Of a stretch of 64,000 bases of DNA, positions 1-7,525 are shown piece after piece. The notes beneath the pieces are model-generated. The model was not told the DNA's origin, made no database searches, and saw only the letters and a list, made by a program, of their open reading frames with translations. Position numbers and translations under genes: made by a program. The stretch lies in NCBI RefSeq assembly GCF_004365355.1, contig NZ_SODP01000003.1:310001-374000 (forward strand), in the 5' to 3' direction. Positions within the stretch are counted from its first letter, which is position 1, and each line of letters begins with the position of its first letter. This DNA is from Kribbella pratensis (GTDB lineage Bacteria > Actinomycetota > Actinomycetes > Propionibacteriales > Kribbellaceae).

Positions 1-203
1 ATCACGCACGAGCGGACGTTCGGCCAGGCCGCGTTGATGTAGTCGGCGCTCGCCTGGCTGAGGTGGAACGGCCGACCCGGGTCGGTCCCGTAGACCTCGA
101 CCGGGCCGTTGCCGTACCAGTCGAACAGCGGCCCGACTCCGTCCTCGGTGTCGGCGACGAACCCGTCCAGGGAGACCGCCGCGGTGGCGATGACGTTGCC
201 CAT
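1..203 (-). CDS. DHFR-like (RibD C-terminal) reductase, N-terminal part
   Basis: Partial gene running off base 1; 67 codons are visible from the ATG at 203. The protein opens GNVIATAAVSLDGFVAD, the beta strand and SLDG(F/Y)VA turn typical of the RibD C-terminal / dihydrofolate-reductase-like family, NADPH-dependent reductases mostly of unknown substrate. It starts five bases after the stop of a paralogous gene (209-811), so it is the last visible member of the ArsR-SRPBCC-reductase operon. The two reductases look like a tandem duplication. The C-terminal part, including most of the cofactor site, is outside the window, so activity cannot be judged. Confidence 0.85.
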   Translation of the reverse strand, partial: MGNVIATAAVSLDGFVADTEDGVGPLFDWYGNGPVEVYGTDPGRPFHLSQASADYINAAWPNVRSCV

Positions 204-208
204 GGCTA

Positions 209-811
209 CTACTCCTTCACGATCCGGTAGGTGAGGTGTTGCGCGCTCGGAGTGGAGACGGCCTCGGTCAGCTCGAGCTTCAGCTCGGTCGCCGGCTCGG
301 CCGGGAACAGCCGCGTCCCGTCACCGAGTACGACGGTTGCCACGTGCAACCGCAGTACGTCGGCCAGCCCGGCCGCCAGGACCTCGTGACAGATCTGACC
401 GCCGCCCATCACCACGACGTCCTTGCCGTCGGCAACCTCCAGCCCGCGCGTGACCGCCTCGGCGGGGCTGCCGACGAACCGGAACCGGTCGCCGAGGCGA
501 GTCTTCTCCGGGGGAGTGTGGGTGACGACGAAGATCGGCGGATTCACCTCGCCGGTCGGCTTCGCGCCGTACCCCATCTCCTCGCTCCAGCCGCCGGGCC
601 CGTCGATGATGTCGAACAGGTTGCGGCCCTGGACCACGGCGCCGGTCTCCTCGAAGGCTGCGTCCAGCACGGCGCGGTCCGCGTCGTTCCCGTGGAAGAC
701 CCAGTCGTGCAAGGCCATGCCGTTGTCGCCGAGCCCGTTGTCGAGACCGACGTTCGGCCCGGTGACGTAGCCGTCCAGTGAGACCGAGATGTCGACGACG
801 ACCTGGCTCAT
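209..811 (-). CDS. DHFR-like (RibD C-terminal) reductase
   Basis: 200-aa protein beginning SQVVVDISVSLDGYVTG and ending in a beta-rich tail, the full length of stand-alone RibD C-terminal/DHFR-like proteins. A glycine-rich VVVMGGGQ near residue 125 fits the NADPH-binding turn. Such proteins reduce a pterin- or flavin-precursor-like substrate; the true substrate is unknown. The ATG at 811 overlaps the TGA of the SRPBCC gene (ATGA), showing translational coupling; a much longer reading frame continues upstream, but that stretch is the SRPBCC gene in another frame. A partial paralog follows directly downstream. Confidence 0.88.
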   Translation of the reverse strand: MSQVVVDISVSLDGYVTGPNVGLDNGLGDNGMALHDWVFHGNDADRAVLDAAFEETGAVVQGRNLFDIIDGPGGWSEEMGYGAKPTGEVNPPIFVVTHTPPEKTRLGDRFRFVGSPAEAVTRGLEVADGKDVVVMGGGQICHEVLAAGLADVLRLHVATVVLGDGTRLFPAEPATELKLELTEAVSTPSAQHLTYRIVKE

Positions 812-1275
812 GACTTCGCCAGCAGTTCGGCGAGGCGGTCCATGGAGTCGTTGATGCCGTTCTCCATGCCGTACTCGATCGACTGGTCGCGGGCGTCGAC
901 CGACGGGAACACCGACTGCTGGTGCAGCCGTACGCCGTTGTCGGTCGGCTCGAGCGTCACCTTCTCCAGGCAGACCTCGCCCGGCGCGCCCTCCCACTCG
1001 AAGGTCTGGATGACGAGCTTGTCCTGCTCCACGGTGTGGAAGACGCCGCGGAACGCGTACTCACCGGAGTCGTCGCGGTGGATGTAGCGATACGTGCCAC
1101 CGGGCCGTACGTCGTACTCCTCGACGGTCGCGTCCAGGTTGCGCGGGCCGAGCCACTCGGCGACCAGATCGGGATCCGTCATGATCTTGAACAGCTGGGC
1201 CGGCGTGGCGGCGAACTCCCGGGTCACCTCGACGAACGGGGTGCCGGCCGGGGTGTTGATGACGGTGCCAGTCAT
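808..1275 (-). CDS. SRPBCC / AHSA1-like ligand-binding protein
   Basis: 155-aa SRPBCC (START/Bet v1-like, AHSA1 subfamily) protein: an opening FVEVTREFAATPAQLFKIMTDPD helix-grip start, a mid-protein GG-TYRYIHRD strand and a C-terminal amphipathic helix with SMDRLAELLA. These small proteins bind hydrophobic ligands in a central cavity. Genes of this kind very often sit behind an ArsR regulator, as here: the ATG at 1275 overlaps the ArsR stop and the stop overlaps the reductase start, both as ATGA. The ligand cannot be predicted. The ATG was chosen because it is coupled to the ArsR stop. Confidence 0.88.
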   Translation of the reverse strand: MTGTVINTPAGTPFVEVTREFAATPAQLFKIMTDPDLVAEWLGPRNLDATVEEYDVRPGGTYRYIHRDDSGEYAFRGVFHTVEQDKLVIQTFEWEGAPGEVCLEKVTLEPTDNGVRLHQQSVFPSVDARDQSIEYGMENGINDSMDRLAELLAKS

Positions 1276-1610
1276 GATTCGTTCTCCTTCAACAGTGCTT
1301 CCATCCGTCGGAAGCGGCGTTCGGTTTCGAGCCGGTAGTTGTCGATCCAGCTCGTCAGGGCTTCGAGGGCGGCCGGCACCAGGTGGCACGGGCGGCGCTG
1401 GCCGTCCCGGGTCCGGGTGATCAGCCCGGCGGCCTCGAGCACCTGGATGTGCCGCGACACCGCCTGCTTGGTGATCGGGAACGGTTCGGCCAGCTCGTTC
1501 ACCGTGGCCGGTCCGCGCGACAGCCGCGCGATCATCGCCCGCCGGACCGGGTCGGCGAGCGCCGCGAACGACCGGTCGAGCTGATCATCATCAACTGTCA
1601 TGTTTATCAA
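1272..1610 (-). CDS. ArsR-family winged-helix regulator
   Basis: 112-aa ArsR/SmtB-type repressor: LDRSFAALADPVRRAMIARL followed by NELAEPFPITKQAVSRHIQVLEAAGLI, the helix-turn-helix, and a wing ending at the HL-VP segment. No CxC metal motif is present, so metal sensing is not indicated; non-metal ArsR proteins paired with SRPBCC proteins are common. I start at the TTG at 1610 because AAGGA at 1616-1620 is five bases upstream; an ATG at 1601 is the alternative. Probably autoregulated through the TCAAC/GTTGA repeat at 1623-1638. Confidence 0.88.
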   Translation of the reverse strand: MINMTVDDDQLDRSFAALADPVRRAMIARLSRGPATVNELAEPFPITKQAVSRHIQVLEAAGLITRTRDGQRRPCHLVPAALEALTSWIDNYRLETERRFRRMEALLKENES

Positions 1611-1622
1611 CCATTTCCTTGA

Positions 1623-1642
1623 TCAACTGATGTGTTGAATAT
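1623..1642 (-). promoter_or_regulatory. Candidate promoter/operator of the ArsR operon
   Basis: A short inverted repeat, TCAAC-N6-GTTGA at 1623-1638, lies directly downstream of a TATATT-like -10 hexamer (minus strand, about 1637-1642) and upstream of the ArsR start. Position and symmetry fit autorepression by the ArsR protein. Inference from sequence only. Confidence 0.4.
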
Positions 1643-1680
1643 AGGACGAGGCTCCGCAAGCCGTCAACCCGCCAGCTTTA

Positions 1681-1721
1681 GCAACCTTGGTTGACACTTC
1701 GGCTTTGTCAACCTAAGTTGC
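1681..1721 (+). promoter_or_regulatory. Promoter embedded in inverted repeat, leaderless start
   Basis: GCAACCTTGGTTGAC (1681-1695) and GTCAACCTAAGTTGC (1707-1721) form an inverted repeat matching at 13 of 15 positions. The same bases contain a perfect -35 TTGACA (1691-1696) and, 17 bp on, a -10 like TAAGTT (1714-1719). The ATG at 1726 is only six bases beyond the -10, so the transcript is probably leaderless. A repressor bound to the repeat would cover the whole promoter. Confidence 0.6.
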
Positions 1722-1725
1722 TTAC

Positions 1726-1950
1726 ATGACCGAGTTGGTGGATCCCGAGGACCCGGCGGCCGGGTTGGCCGCGGTGGTGGCGTTGCGCCGGCTGGCTGAC
1801 CGGCTCGAGGACAGTCAGGTGGAGCGCGCGATGCGGTCCGGCTGGAGCTGGGCCGAGGTGGCCGAGGTGCTGGGGGTCACCCGGCAGGCGGTGCACAAGA
1901 AACATGCCCGGCGGCTGCTCGCCGCCGGCGTTGCCCTGAGGAGGCGCTGA
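1726..1950 (+). CDS. Small helix-turn-helix protein
   Basis: 74-aa protein with one recognisable HTH: SWAEVAEVLGVTRQAVHKKHARRL near residues 43-66. The N-terminal half (LVDPEDPAAGLAAVVALRRLADRLED) is helical. Its last base is the first base of the ATG of the Clp-N-domain gene, so the two are coupled. HTH/Clp-N gene pairs of this type are widespread in actinomycetes. I infer that the HTH protein is the autoregulator acting on the inverted repeat over its promoter. The start is the ATG six bases after the -10. Confidence 0.82.
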   Translation: MTELVDPEDPAAGLAAVVALRRLADRLEDSQVERAMRSGWSWAEVAEVLGVTRQAVHKKHARRLLAAGVALRRR

Positions 1951-2432
1951 TGTCGACCGATGTTCGCTCGATCCTGGTGCGGGCGGCCCGCGTCGAGGCC
2001 CGCCGCGACGGTTCCCGGACGATCGAGGCCGAGCACGTACTGCTCGCGCTGGCCGGGGAGCACGACTCTGAAGCCGCGCAGTTGCTGGCCGAGGTCGGCC
2101 TGACCGAAGATGCGATCCGCTCCGCCCTGAATCGCGAGTGGGAGCAGAGCCTGGCCGTCGCCGGGATCGAGGTCCGCACCGGATCGTTGCCAGAAGCAAC
2201 ACCGGAACGAGGCCGTGACCCGCAGATGGGCGAGTCGACCAAGCTCCTGCTGCACCGGGCGATGGAGGCCGCACCGAAGCCGGGCGGCGGCCGCCTCGGC
2301 CCGATGCGCATCCTGGTAGGTCTCCTCGCCACCGAACGCGGCCGCGTGGCCCGCACCCTCGATGCCGCGGGTGTGGACCGCACCGCCCTTCGCGCCAGGG
2401 CCACCGAAGCATTAGCAGCAGGCACACGCTGA
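1950..2432 (+). CDS. Clp-protease N-terminal-domain protein
   Basis: 160 aa containing two Clp-N repeats: residues about 1-70 (RSILVRAARVEARRDG, EHVLLALAGEHDSEAAQLLAEVGL) and about 95-155 (LLLHRAMEAAPKPGGGRLGPMRILVGLLATERG-VARTLDAAGVD). In ClpA/ClpC this domain binds substrates and adaptors. Here there is no AAA ATPase, so the protein may be an adaptor, a decoy or a chaperone on its own. It overlaps the upstream HTH gene by one base. Role in protein quality control is inference from the domain. Confidence 0.85.
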   Translation: MSTDVRSILVRAARVEARRDGSRTIEAEHVLLALAGEHDSEAAQLLAEVGLTEDAIRSALNREWEQSLAVAGIEVRTGSLPEATPERGRDPQMGESTKLLLHRAMEAAPKPGGGRLGPMRILVGLLATERGRVARTLDAAGVDRTALRARATEALAAGTR

Positions 2433-2503
2433 CGACCGCGCCGGTGCGGGGTTGTTCCAGCGGCTCGCGGTGGTCGTCGGGTGGGGGTGCGATTGCGCCG
2501 TAC

Positions 2504-4012
2504 CTAGATCGTTTCGAAGGCGGCCATCATTGCCATGTCCTCGTGCTCGAGGTTGTGGCAGTGGATCAGGTACTTGCCTTTGTGGGCGGTGAACTTCACG
2601 AGTACCTCGACGACCTCGGCGGGACGGATGTCGACGGTGTCCTTCCAGCCGTGGTCGAACTCGGCGACCTTCGTCTTCCCGCCGCGACTCAGGACCTGGA
2701 ACGGCGCGAGGTGGACATGCACCGGATGGTGCACGTCGGTGACGAAGGTCCAGATCTCATACTGATCGAGCTTCACCTGCGCCTGCATCACCGCGGGATC
2801 GAACGCCTTCCCGTTGATCGTCCACCCCGAGTGACCACCCCCGCGGCGGAAGCGCCACTCCCGACGTACGACGCCGGCCGGCCGGGGCGTCACGGCGTAC
2901 GACGAGAGCTTGGCCGGGATGTTGCTCTCGTCAACGGCCTTGTGAGCGACCTTGAAGCGCATGACGTTCGAGTTGTTGTCGAGCTTGTTGACGAGTGTGA
3001 CCTCGTCACCCGGCCGGTACTGCGAGAAGTCCACGATCACATCGAACCGCTCGGCCGGCGCGATCACGACGGTCTTGTGCTCGACCGGTAGGTCGAGCAG
3101 TCCACCGTCGCTGCCGATCTGGACGAACTTCGCGGGTCCGTTGCTAAAGGCAAGCTCATACCGACGGGCGTTGCTGGCGTTGAGGATGCGGAAGCGGTAG
3201 CGGACCGCGTCGACCTCGTGTACCGGCCACGGCGCGCCGTTCACCAGCGTGACGTCCGCGATCACCCCTTCCATGTACGCCGGTTCGACGCCGGGACCGT
3301 CCTTGGCGGCCGGGTACAGGAACGAGCCGTCGGCGTCGAACGCGCGGTCCGCGATGACGAGCGGGATCTCCCGATCATCCTTCGGCAGCGGGAGGTTGTC
3401 CTCTTCGTCGTCGCGGATCAGGTGCAGTCCGAACAGTCCTCGATAGACCTGCGGTGCGGTGTAGTCCATCGTGTGGTCGTGGTACCAGAGCGTCGCGGCG
3501 CGCTGGGTGTTCGGGTACGTGTACGTGCGGCGGCCCATCGTCATGTCGCCGCCGGACATCACGTGGCGTTCGGTGTGGCCGCCGTTCGCGGGCATGACGA
3601 GATCGAGCGGCCAGCCGTCGCTCGGCGCCGGCGTATGGCCGCCGTGGAGGTGGACGACGGTCGAGACATCGAGCTCGTTGACCTGCTCGACGACGGTTGT
3701 GCGACCGCTGCGTACGTCGAAGGTCGGTCCGGGGAACAGGCCGTCGTACCCCATCACTTCGGTCGTGAGACCGGGGAGGATCTCGCGGCTCGCCTTGCGC
3801 TGGACGACGCGGTAGTAGTCGGCCTTCGCGTCCGAGCGGACCGGCTTCTTGACCGGCGGGATCGGGAGCGGCACCTGGAACGGTGCGGGGAGTTTCGCCT
3901 TGCTGCGCAGGAGTTCTCCGGCCTGCGCAGGCTTTGCTTCCTGTCCGCAGCCGGACAGCGCCAGGGTCGCGCCGGCGCCGGCAACCATGAACCCGCGGCG
4001 GGACATCTTCAT
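2504..4012 (-). CDS. Multicopper oxidase, Tat-exported lipoprotein
   Basis: 502-aa three-domain multicopper oxidase of the CotA/bilirubin-oxidase/CueO type. Tat signal SRRGFMVAGAGATLALSGC places a lipobox Cys at residue 22, so it is likely an exported lipoprotein. All four copper-ligand blocks are present: HLHGG (about 121), WYHDH (about 180), HPVHVH (about 430) and HCHNLEHEDM (about 485; the Met is the axial T1 position). It oxidises phenols, bilirubin-like compounds or metal ions with O2. GGGAGG sits seven bases before the ATG. Its start overlaps the stop of the upstream membrane-protein gene, so it closes a three-gene operon. Confidence 0.93.
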   Translation of the reverse strand: MKMSRRGFMVAGAGATLALSGCGQEAKPAQAGELLRSKAKLPAPFQVPLPIPPVKKPVRSDAKADYYRVVQRKASREILPGLTTEVMGYDGLFPGPTFDVRSGRTTVVEQVNELDVSTVVHLHGGHTPAPSDGWPLDLVMPANGGHTERHVMSGGDMTMGRRTYTYPNTQRAATLWYHDHTMDYTAPQVYRGLFGLHLIRDDEEDNLPLPKDDREIPLVIADRAFDADGSFLYPAAKDGPGVEPAYMEGVIADVTLVNGAPWPVHEVDAVRYRFRILNASNARRYELAFSNGPAKFVQIGSDGGLLDLPVEHKTVVIAPAERFDVIVDFSQYRPGDEVTLVNKLDNNSNVMRFKVAHKAVDESNIPAKLSSYAVTPRPAGVVRREWRFRRGGGHSGWTINGKAFDPAVMQAQVKLDQYEIWTFVTDVHHPVHVHLAPFQVLSRGGKTKVAEFDHGWKDTVDIRPAEVVEVLVKFTAHKGKYLIHCHNLEHEDMAMMAAFETI

Positions 4013-4440
4013 CGTTTCGCCTCCCGGCGACTCGTTCGGGCAGTGGAACGGAACGACCAGACCGTCATCCAGACGACGGCGGTGACGATCGCAGTGCCGA
4101 GCGGGATATGTACGGCGAAGTTCTGCGCGTAGCCGAAGATGAGTTGTACGAACTCCGCTACGAGGACTACTGCGGACGCGACGGTCGGCCAGATCCGGCC
4201 GCGGCCCGCGGTCGTGTAGCACGCGGCGACGACGGTCTGAAGGAAGGCGATCATCCAGACGGATCCGCCGATGGTGGCATGGATCTCGGTCATCGCGTCG
4301 ACGTTGCCGGCCAGGAAATACCCGGCGGCGATCGGCTGCGCGATCACCAGGACCGCGTGCAGGACGAGGGTGATTCGGAGAAGCTGGAGGCTGGCGCGCG
4401 GACGGCGTACCTTGGCCGGCTGCTCGATGATGGCCGTCAT
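4009..4440 (-). CDS. Four-helix membrane protein with conserved His residues (paralog B)
   Basis: 143 aa, four predicted transmembrane helices. Histidines occur at LVLHAVLVIAQPIAAGYFL (helix 1), EIHATIGG (helix 2 start) and AVHIPLGTAIV (helix 4 start). The next gene upstream encodes a paralog with His at the same three places (LHAV, MHEPTG, AIHIPLG). I do not recognise a named function; the His pattern in a four-helix bundle is compatible with haem or quinone binding, which is inference. Overlaps both neighbours by four bases, so it is co-translated with the multicopper oxidase. Confidence 0.85.
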   Translation of the reverse strand: MTAIIEQPAKVRRPRASLQLLRITLVLHAVLVIAQPIAAGYFLAGNVDAMTEIHATIGGSVWMIAFLQTVVAACYTTAGRGRIWPTVASAVVLVAEFVQLIFGYAQNFAVHIPLGTAIVTAVVWMTVWSFRSTARTSRREAKR

Positions 4441-4829
4441 GCTGCCACCCGCTGACGGTCGGTCTGGCGGCTGGTGACCCGCTGACGATTGATCCAGATC
4501 GCGAGGGCGACCGTGCTTGCGACCAGTGCGATGCCGAGCGGGATGTGGATCGCCAGCTGGCGGCTGTAGCCCATCGAGACCTGGACGACCTCGCCGACCC
4601 AGATCAACAGGCTCACCGCGGCTGCCTGCCAACGTCCGCCGCTCCGCCACCAGATCGTTGCTGCCAGCAACTGTGCGAGCCCAAGGAAGACGATCGCGAG
4701 ACCGGTCGGCTCGTGCATCCGCAGGCCGGCGGGCGATCCGTCCAGGTAGATCCCCGCGAACACCGGCTGCAGACAGATCGCCACCGCATGCAGCCCGGCC
4801 ACCACCCGGAGCACCGTCAAAGCCTTCAT
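4437..4829 (-). CDS. Four-helix membrane protein with conserved His residues (paralog A)
   Basis: 130 aa, four predicted transmembrane helices, first gene of the multicopper-oxidase operon and paralogous to the next gene. Shared features are an LHAV-x4-QP-x2-AG-x-YL first helix, a His before helix 2 (MHEPTGLA), and AIHIPLGIALV at the last helix. The ATG at 4829 is about 12 bases after a TACTAT -10 element (4841-4846), so a leaderless or nearly leaderless start fits; a TTG at 4841 would overlap that -10. Function unknown; partnership with the exported oxidase is inferred from the operon. Confidence 0.82.
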   Translation of the reverse strand: MKALTVLRVVAGLHAVAICLQPVFAGIYLDGSPAGLRMHEPTGLAIVFLGLAQLLAATIWWRSGGRWQAAAVSLLIWVGEVVQVSMGYSRQLAIHIPLGIALVASTVALAIWINRQRVTSRQTDRQRVAA

Positions 4830-4840
4830 GTAGACAGACA

Positions 4841-4867
4841 ATAGTAGTGTGGCTACATGTAGAGCAA
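4841..4867 (-). promoter_or_regulatory. Promoter of oxidase operon with CTACATGTAG palindrome
   Basis: On the minus strand a -10 TACTAT (4841-4846) and a weak -35 TTGCTC (4862-4867) flank a perfect 10-bp palindrome, CTACATGTAG (4853-4862). A palindrome inside the spacer is a classic repressor position. The TACA/TGTA core resembles operators of BlaI/CopY-type repressors, but no such gene is in the window. Confidence 0.45.
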
Positions 4868-4974
4868 CCAGGTATCACCCGGACCCGGCCATCAGGGCAA
4901 CCCCGCTGCGCCGGCAAGGGCTTCCGGTGCTTGCGATGGGGTTTTGTCGGTGTCGTCTGGCACTCTGAAGGGCG

Positions 4975-5319
4975 ATGAACGAGCCAGAGGTGTTGCTGAC
5001 CGCGCGGGCGATGGTGCTCCACGACCTCGCCGCGCGGGGCTTCGATGATGCGGTGATGGTGTCGCTGCTGGAGGATGCCGTGGCCGGTCGTCAGTGGTGG
5101 CTCGACCAGTGGCCGGACGGCGCCGAGCACATCGCCGGCCTGGTCGCCCAGGATGTCCAGGACCGCTTGGTCGACTCCGGAGTCCGCTGGCCCCGTTGCA
5201 CCGCCTGCGACGACCTCCACGACCACGAACTCCGGATCGAGCCGGAGCTGGGCCCCGATCCCCACTGGGTCTGCGAACGAGCCGGCATCACAGTCGCACC
5301 ACTGGGCCACCTCACCTAG
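4975..5319 (+). CDS. Conserved hypothetical protein with Cys cluster
   Basis: 114 aa. The N-terminal two thirds are helical with a tryptophan patch (QWWLDQWPDG). The C-terminal part carries C-x2-C (WPRCTACDDLHDHEL) and one more Cys (HWVCERAG), which could form a small zinc site with a nearby His. No named family recognised. The ATG follows GAAGGG with close spacing. It is a single gene, reading away from the divergent oxidase operon and toward a hairpin at 5348-5383. Confidence 0.7.
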   Translation: MNEPEVLLTARAMVLHDLAARGFDDAVMVSLLEDAVAGRQWWLDQWPDGAEHIAGLVAQDVQDRLVDSGVRWPRCTACDDLHDHELRIEPELGPDPHWVCERAGITVAPLGHLT

Positions 5320-5347
5320 TCCCTGCCGTCCACTGAGGCCTGCAAGA

Positions 5348-5383
5348 CCGAACCCCATGGCCTGTGCGGGACGTGGGGTTCGG
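5348..5383. terminator. Bidirectional hairpin terminator
   Basis: CCGAACCCCA (5348-5357) and TGGGGTTCGG (5374-5383) are perfect 10-bp inverted arms around a 16-base loop, between convergent genes ending at 5319 and 5391. No T tract, as is common in actinomycetes. Confidence 0.6.
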
Positions 5384-5390
5384 GGAATGG

Positions 5391-5600
5391 TCAGCTGACG
5401 GCGGAGCAGGTTGGGTCGAGGCGGTCGGCGAGGCGTAGTTCGTGGCGGGCGGTGGTTCGCAGTGCGGCGCTCAAGCGGGCGCGGAGTGCGAGGGGGCGGC
5501 GCGGTTCCTGGTACTCCTCCTGGGGAGCGTTCGGAAGAGCGGACTGGGCCAGGTGGCGGGCGTTCTCGACCGCGGTGTTGCCGGGGATGAAGTACGTCAT
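5391..5600 (-). CDS. Small hypothetical protein
   Basis: 69 aa, starting TYFIPGNTAVENARHLAQSALP and ending in an arginine-rich helix (ALRARLSAALRTTARHELRLADRL). A GGAGGGAG element precedes the ATG at 5600 by about nine bases and there is no better frame here. I recognise no family. The basic helical tail would suit nucleic-acid or membrane association, which is speculation. Confidence 0.5.
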   Translation of the reverse strand: MTYFIPGNTAVENARHLAQSALPNAPQEEYQEPRRPLALRARLSAALRTTARHELRLADRLDPTCSAVS

Positions 5601-5673
5601 GGTTCTGCTCCCTCCTGAGAGCGTGTTCGATCAGCCCGGGAACCGGTCGGTCCCAGGTAGGTGTGTGGATTTG

Positions 5674-6711
5674 TCAGCGCTTAGGAGCCGGTCCGCTGCT
5701 GGAGCGGACGATCAGCTGTGTCGGCATCAGTAGTTGGCGCTCGGTGGTCGACGGGTCGAGCAGGATCCGTCCGACCGCGCGTCCTTTGTCCTTGATCGGC
5801 TGGCGGACCGTGGTCAGCCCGGCAGCCTCGGCGGCCGGGATGTCGTCGAACCCGGCCAGAGTCAGATCGCGACCGGGAGTCAGCCCCCGGACCTTCATTG
5901 CTTCCATCGCGCCGAGGGCCTGGACGTCGCTCAGCCCGACGATCGCGGTGGGCCGGTCCTGCGAGTCGAGCACGTACTCCGCGCCGCGGACTCCGGACGC
6001 GAACGCGTTGTGCCCGCCGGAGACGATCCGCAGCCGCGCGTCCGGCATCGTCTTCTGCAGCCCTCGGATCCGCAGCTCGCAGTCGGTGTAGCCGACCTCG
6101 TCGAGGGTCAGCTCGACCGGGCGGCCGCCGGCGGCCTCGGCGTTGTCGACCAGTACGACCACGTCGCGGTGACCGAGCCGGGCCAGGTGCTCGCCCAGTT
6201 GTGCAGCTGCTTCGACCTCGTCGATCGCGACCCAGGACAGGTCCGGGTGGTCGCCCCGATCGGTCGAGACGGCAGGGATCCCGCGATTGGCGAGGATGTC
6301 CAGCGCCGGATGACCGCCCGGCACGCAGAAGATCGCCGCCGCGTCGATGGCTGCCTGCTGTACTGCGTTGCTCCCGCCGGCGATGTCGGTCGAACTGAGC
6401 GGCATCAGCAGCAGGCTGGTGGCGAACTCCTCCGCGACCTCGGCGAGCCCGGCCAGGAAGCCGACCGCGTACGGGTCCGAGAAGGCGTAGGCCAGCTTGT
6501 CCGTGAAGAGCACCCCGACCGCGCCGGCCTTCCCGCTGCGCAGGGCGCGGGCCGACGCGTCCGGTCCGGCATACCCGAGCTCGCGCGCGGTGGCCAGGAT
6601 CCGCTCCCGGAGCGTGGTGGAGAGCTGGTCGGGCTTGTTGTACGCGTTGGAGACGGTCGACGGCGACACGCCGACGGCCTTGGCCACCGTCTTCAGCGTC
6701 ACTCCGGCCAT
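5674..6711 (-). CDS. LacI-family transcriptional regulator
   Basis: 345 aa. The N-terminal LacI HTH is clear (VTLKTVAKAVGVSPSTVSNAYN, hinge near residue 50), followed by a periplasmic-binding-protein-like sensor domain ending LTTVRQPIKDKGRAVGRILL, the usual LacI signature. It should bind a sugar or related effector. The ATG at 6711 has AGAGG about eight bases upstream; a GTG at 6720 is possible but leaves no spacing. It is divergent from cutC, with a 13-bp inverted repeat between them, so control of both genes is likely. Confidence 0.93.
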   Translation of the reverse strand: MAGVTLKTVAKAVGVSPSTVSNAYNKPDQLSTTLRERILATARELGYAGPDASARALRSGKAGAVGVLFTDKLAYAFSDPYAVGFLAGLAEVAEEFATSLLLMPLSSTDIAGGSNAVQQAAIDAAAIFCVPGGHPALDILANRGIPAVSTDRGDHPDLSWVAIDEVEAAAQLGEHLARLGHRDVVVLVDNAEAAGGRPVELTLDEVGYTDCELRIRGLQKTMPDARLRIVSGGHNAFASGVRGAEYVLDSQDRPTAIVGLSDVQALGAMEAMKVRGLTPGRDLTLAGFDDIPAAEAAGLTTVRQPIKDKGRAVGRILLDPSTTERQLLMPTQLIVRSSSGPAPKR

Positions 6712-6722
6712 CCCGCCCACCT

Positions 6723-6768
6723 CTTCTGTATCGTTCTTCTAAATCGTTCTAGAAAAACGATACAGAAG
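6723..6768. promoter_or_regulatory. LacI-type operator region between lacI-like gene and cutC
   Basis: CTTCTGTATCGTT (6723-6735) and AACGATACAGAAG (6756-6768) are perfect 13-bp inverted arms with a 20-bp spacer that holds a third ATCGTT (6743-6748). The A/T-rich block stands out from the GC-rich surroundings and lies only 12 bases before the LacI-type start. It most likely holds overlapping promoters and operators. Confidence 0.6.
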
Positions 6769-6820
6769 GCTGGCGGCGAGTGCAACACCAATTCCCCGAA
6801 GGTGCGAGAGGATAGCGGGC

Positions 6821-7525
6821 ATGGGTTCGTTGCTGGAGATCATCGCGCTGCATCCGGCGGATGCGGAGGCGGCGCAGGAGGGCGGGGCGGACCGGCTGGA
6901 GCTGTGCGCCGCGATGGAGGCGGACGGGTTGTGCCCGTCGGTGTCGACGGTCAGTGCGATCCGCCGCGTCACCGATCTGCCGTTGCGGGTCATGCTGCGG
7001 CTGGAGAACTCGTTCACCACCAACGGCGCCGAGCTGAACCGGCTCACCGCCATGGCGCAGTCCTACCTGTCCGCCGGTGCTGACGGGTTCGTGCTCGGCT
7101 TCCTGACTCCCGACAACCAGGTGGACGTCGAGTCGGTGTCCGCGCTGACCAGCACGTTCGCCGGGACGCCGTGGACGTTCCACCGCGCCGTAGACGCAGT
7201 GCTCGAGCAGCAGCGGGCGTGGAGCGCGCTGCGCACGCTGCCCGGTCTGGACTGCGTACTGACGGCCGGCTCGTCGATCGGTGTCAGCCACGGGCTGGAC
7301 GACCTGTGCAAGCTGGCGAAGGAAGACCCGGCCGTGGCCGGCGTGATGATGGCCGGTGGCGGCCTGCAGCCGGAGCATGTCCCGTGGCTGTTCCAAAGCG
7401 GCGTACGCCGGTTCCATGTCGGTTCGTCGGTGCGCCAGGACGGCTCGTGGACGAAGGCGTACGTGAACTCCCGCTTCGTGCGTTCCTGGCGCAACCTGCT
7501 CGACGCGCAGGACGCTCGCGAATGA
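6821..7525 (+). CDS. cutC: CutC family protein
   Basis: 234-aa TIM-barrel protein of the CutC family: LEIIALHPADAEAAQEGGADRLELCAAM at the start, SFTTNGAEL, TFHRAVDAV and VLTAGSS in order. Historically called a copper-homeostasis protein, but its true reaction remains unsettled; the LacI-type neighbour suggests a link to carbohydrate metabolism instead. Length is normal. The ATG at 6821 is about 50 bases from the right operator arm. The stop overlaps the next gene (AATGA). Confidence 0.9.
   Translation: MGSLLEIIALHPADAEAAQEGGADRLELCAAMEADGLCPSVSTVSAIRRVTDLPLRVMLRLENSFTTNGAELNRLTAMAQSYLSAGADGFVLGFLTPDNQVDVESVSALTSTFAGTPWTFHRAVDAVLEQQRAWSALRTLPGLDCVLTAGSSIGVSHGLDDLCKLAKEDPAVAGVMMAGGGLQPEHVPWLFQSGVRRFHVGSSVRQDGSWTKAYVNSRFVRSWRNLLDAQDARE

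Noticed and set aside
812..997. N-terminal extension of the DHFR-like reductase
   Set aside because: It lies over the SRPBCC gene in another frame; the ATG at 811 is coupled to that gene's stop and begins the domain.
4441..5358. Upstream extension of the second four-helix protein frame
   Set aside because: The extension crosses another membrane-protein gene and a plus-strand gene; the true start at 4440 overlaps the upstream stop.
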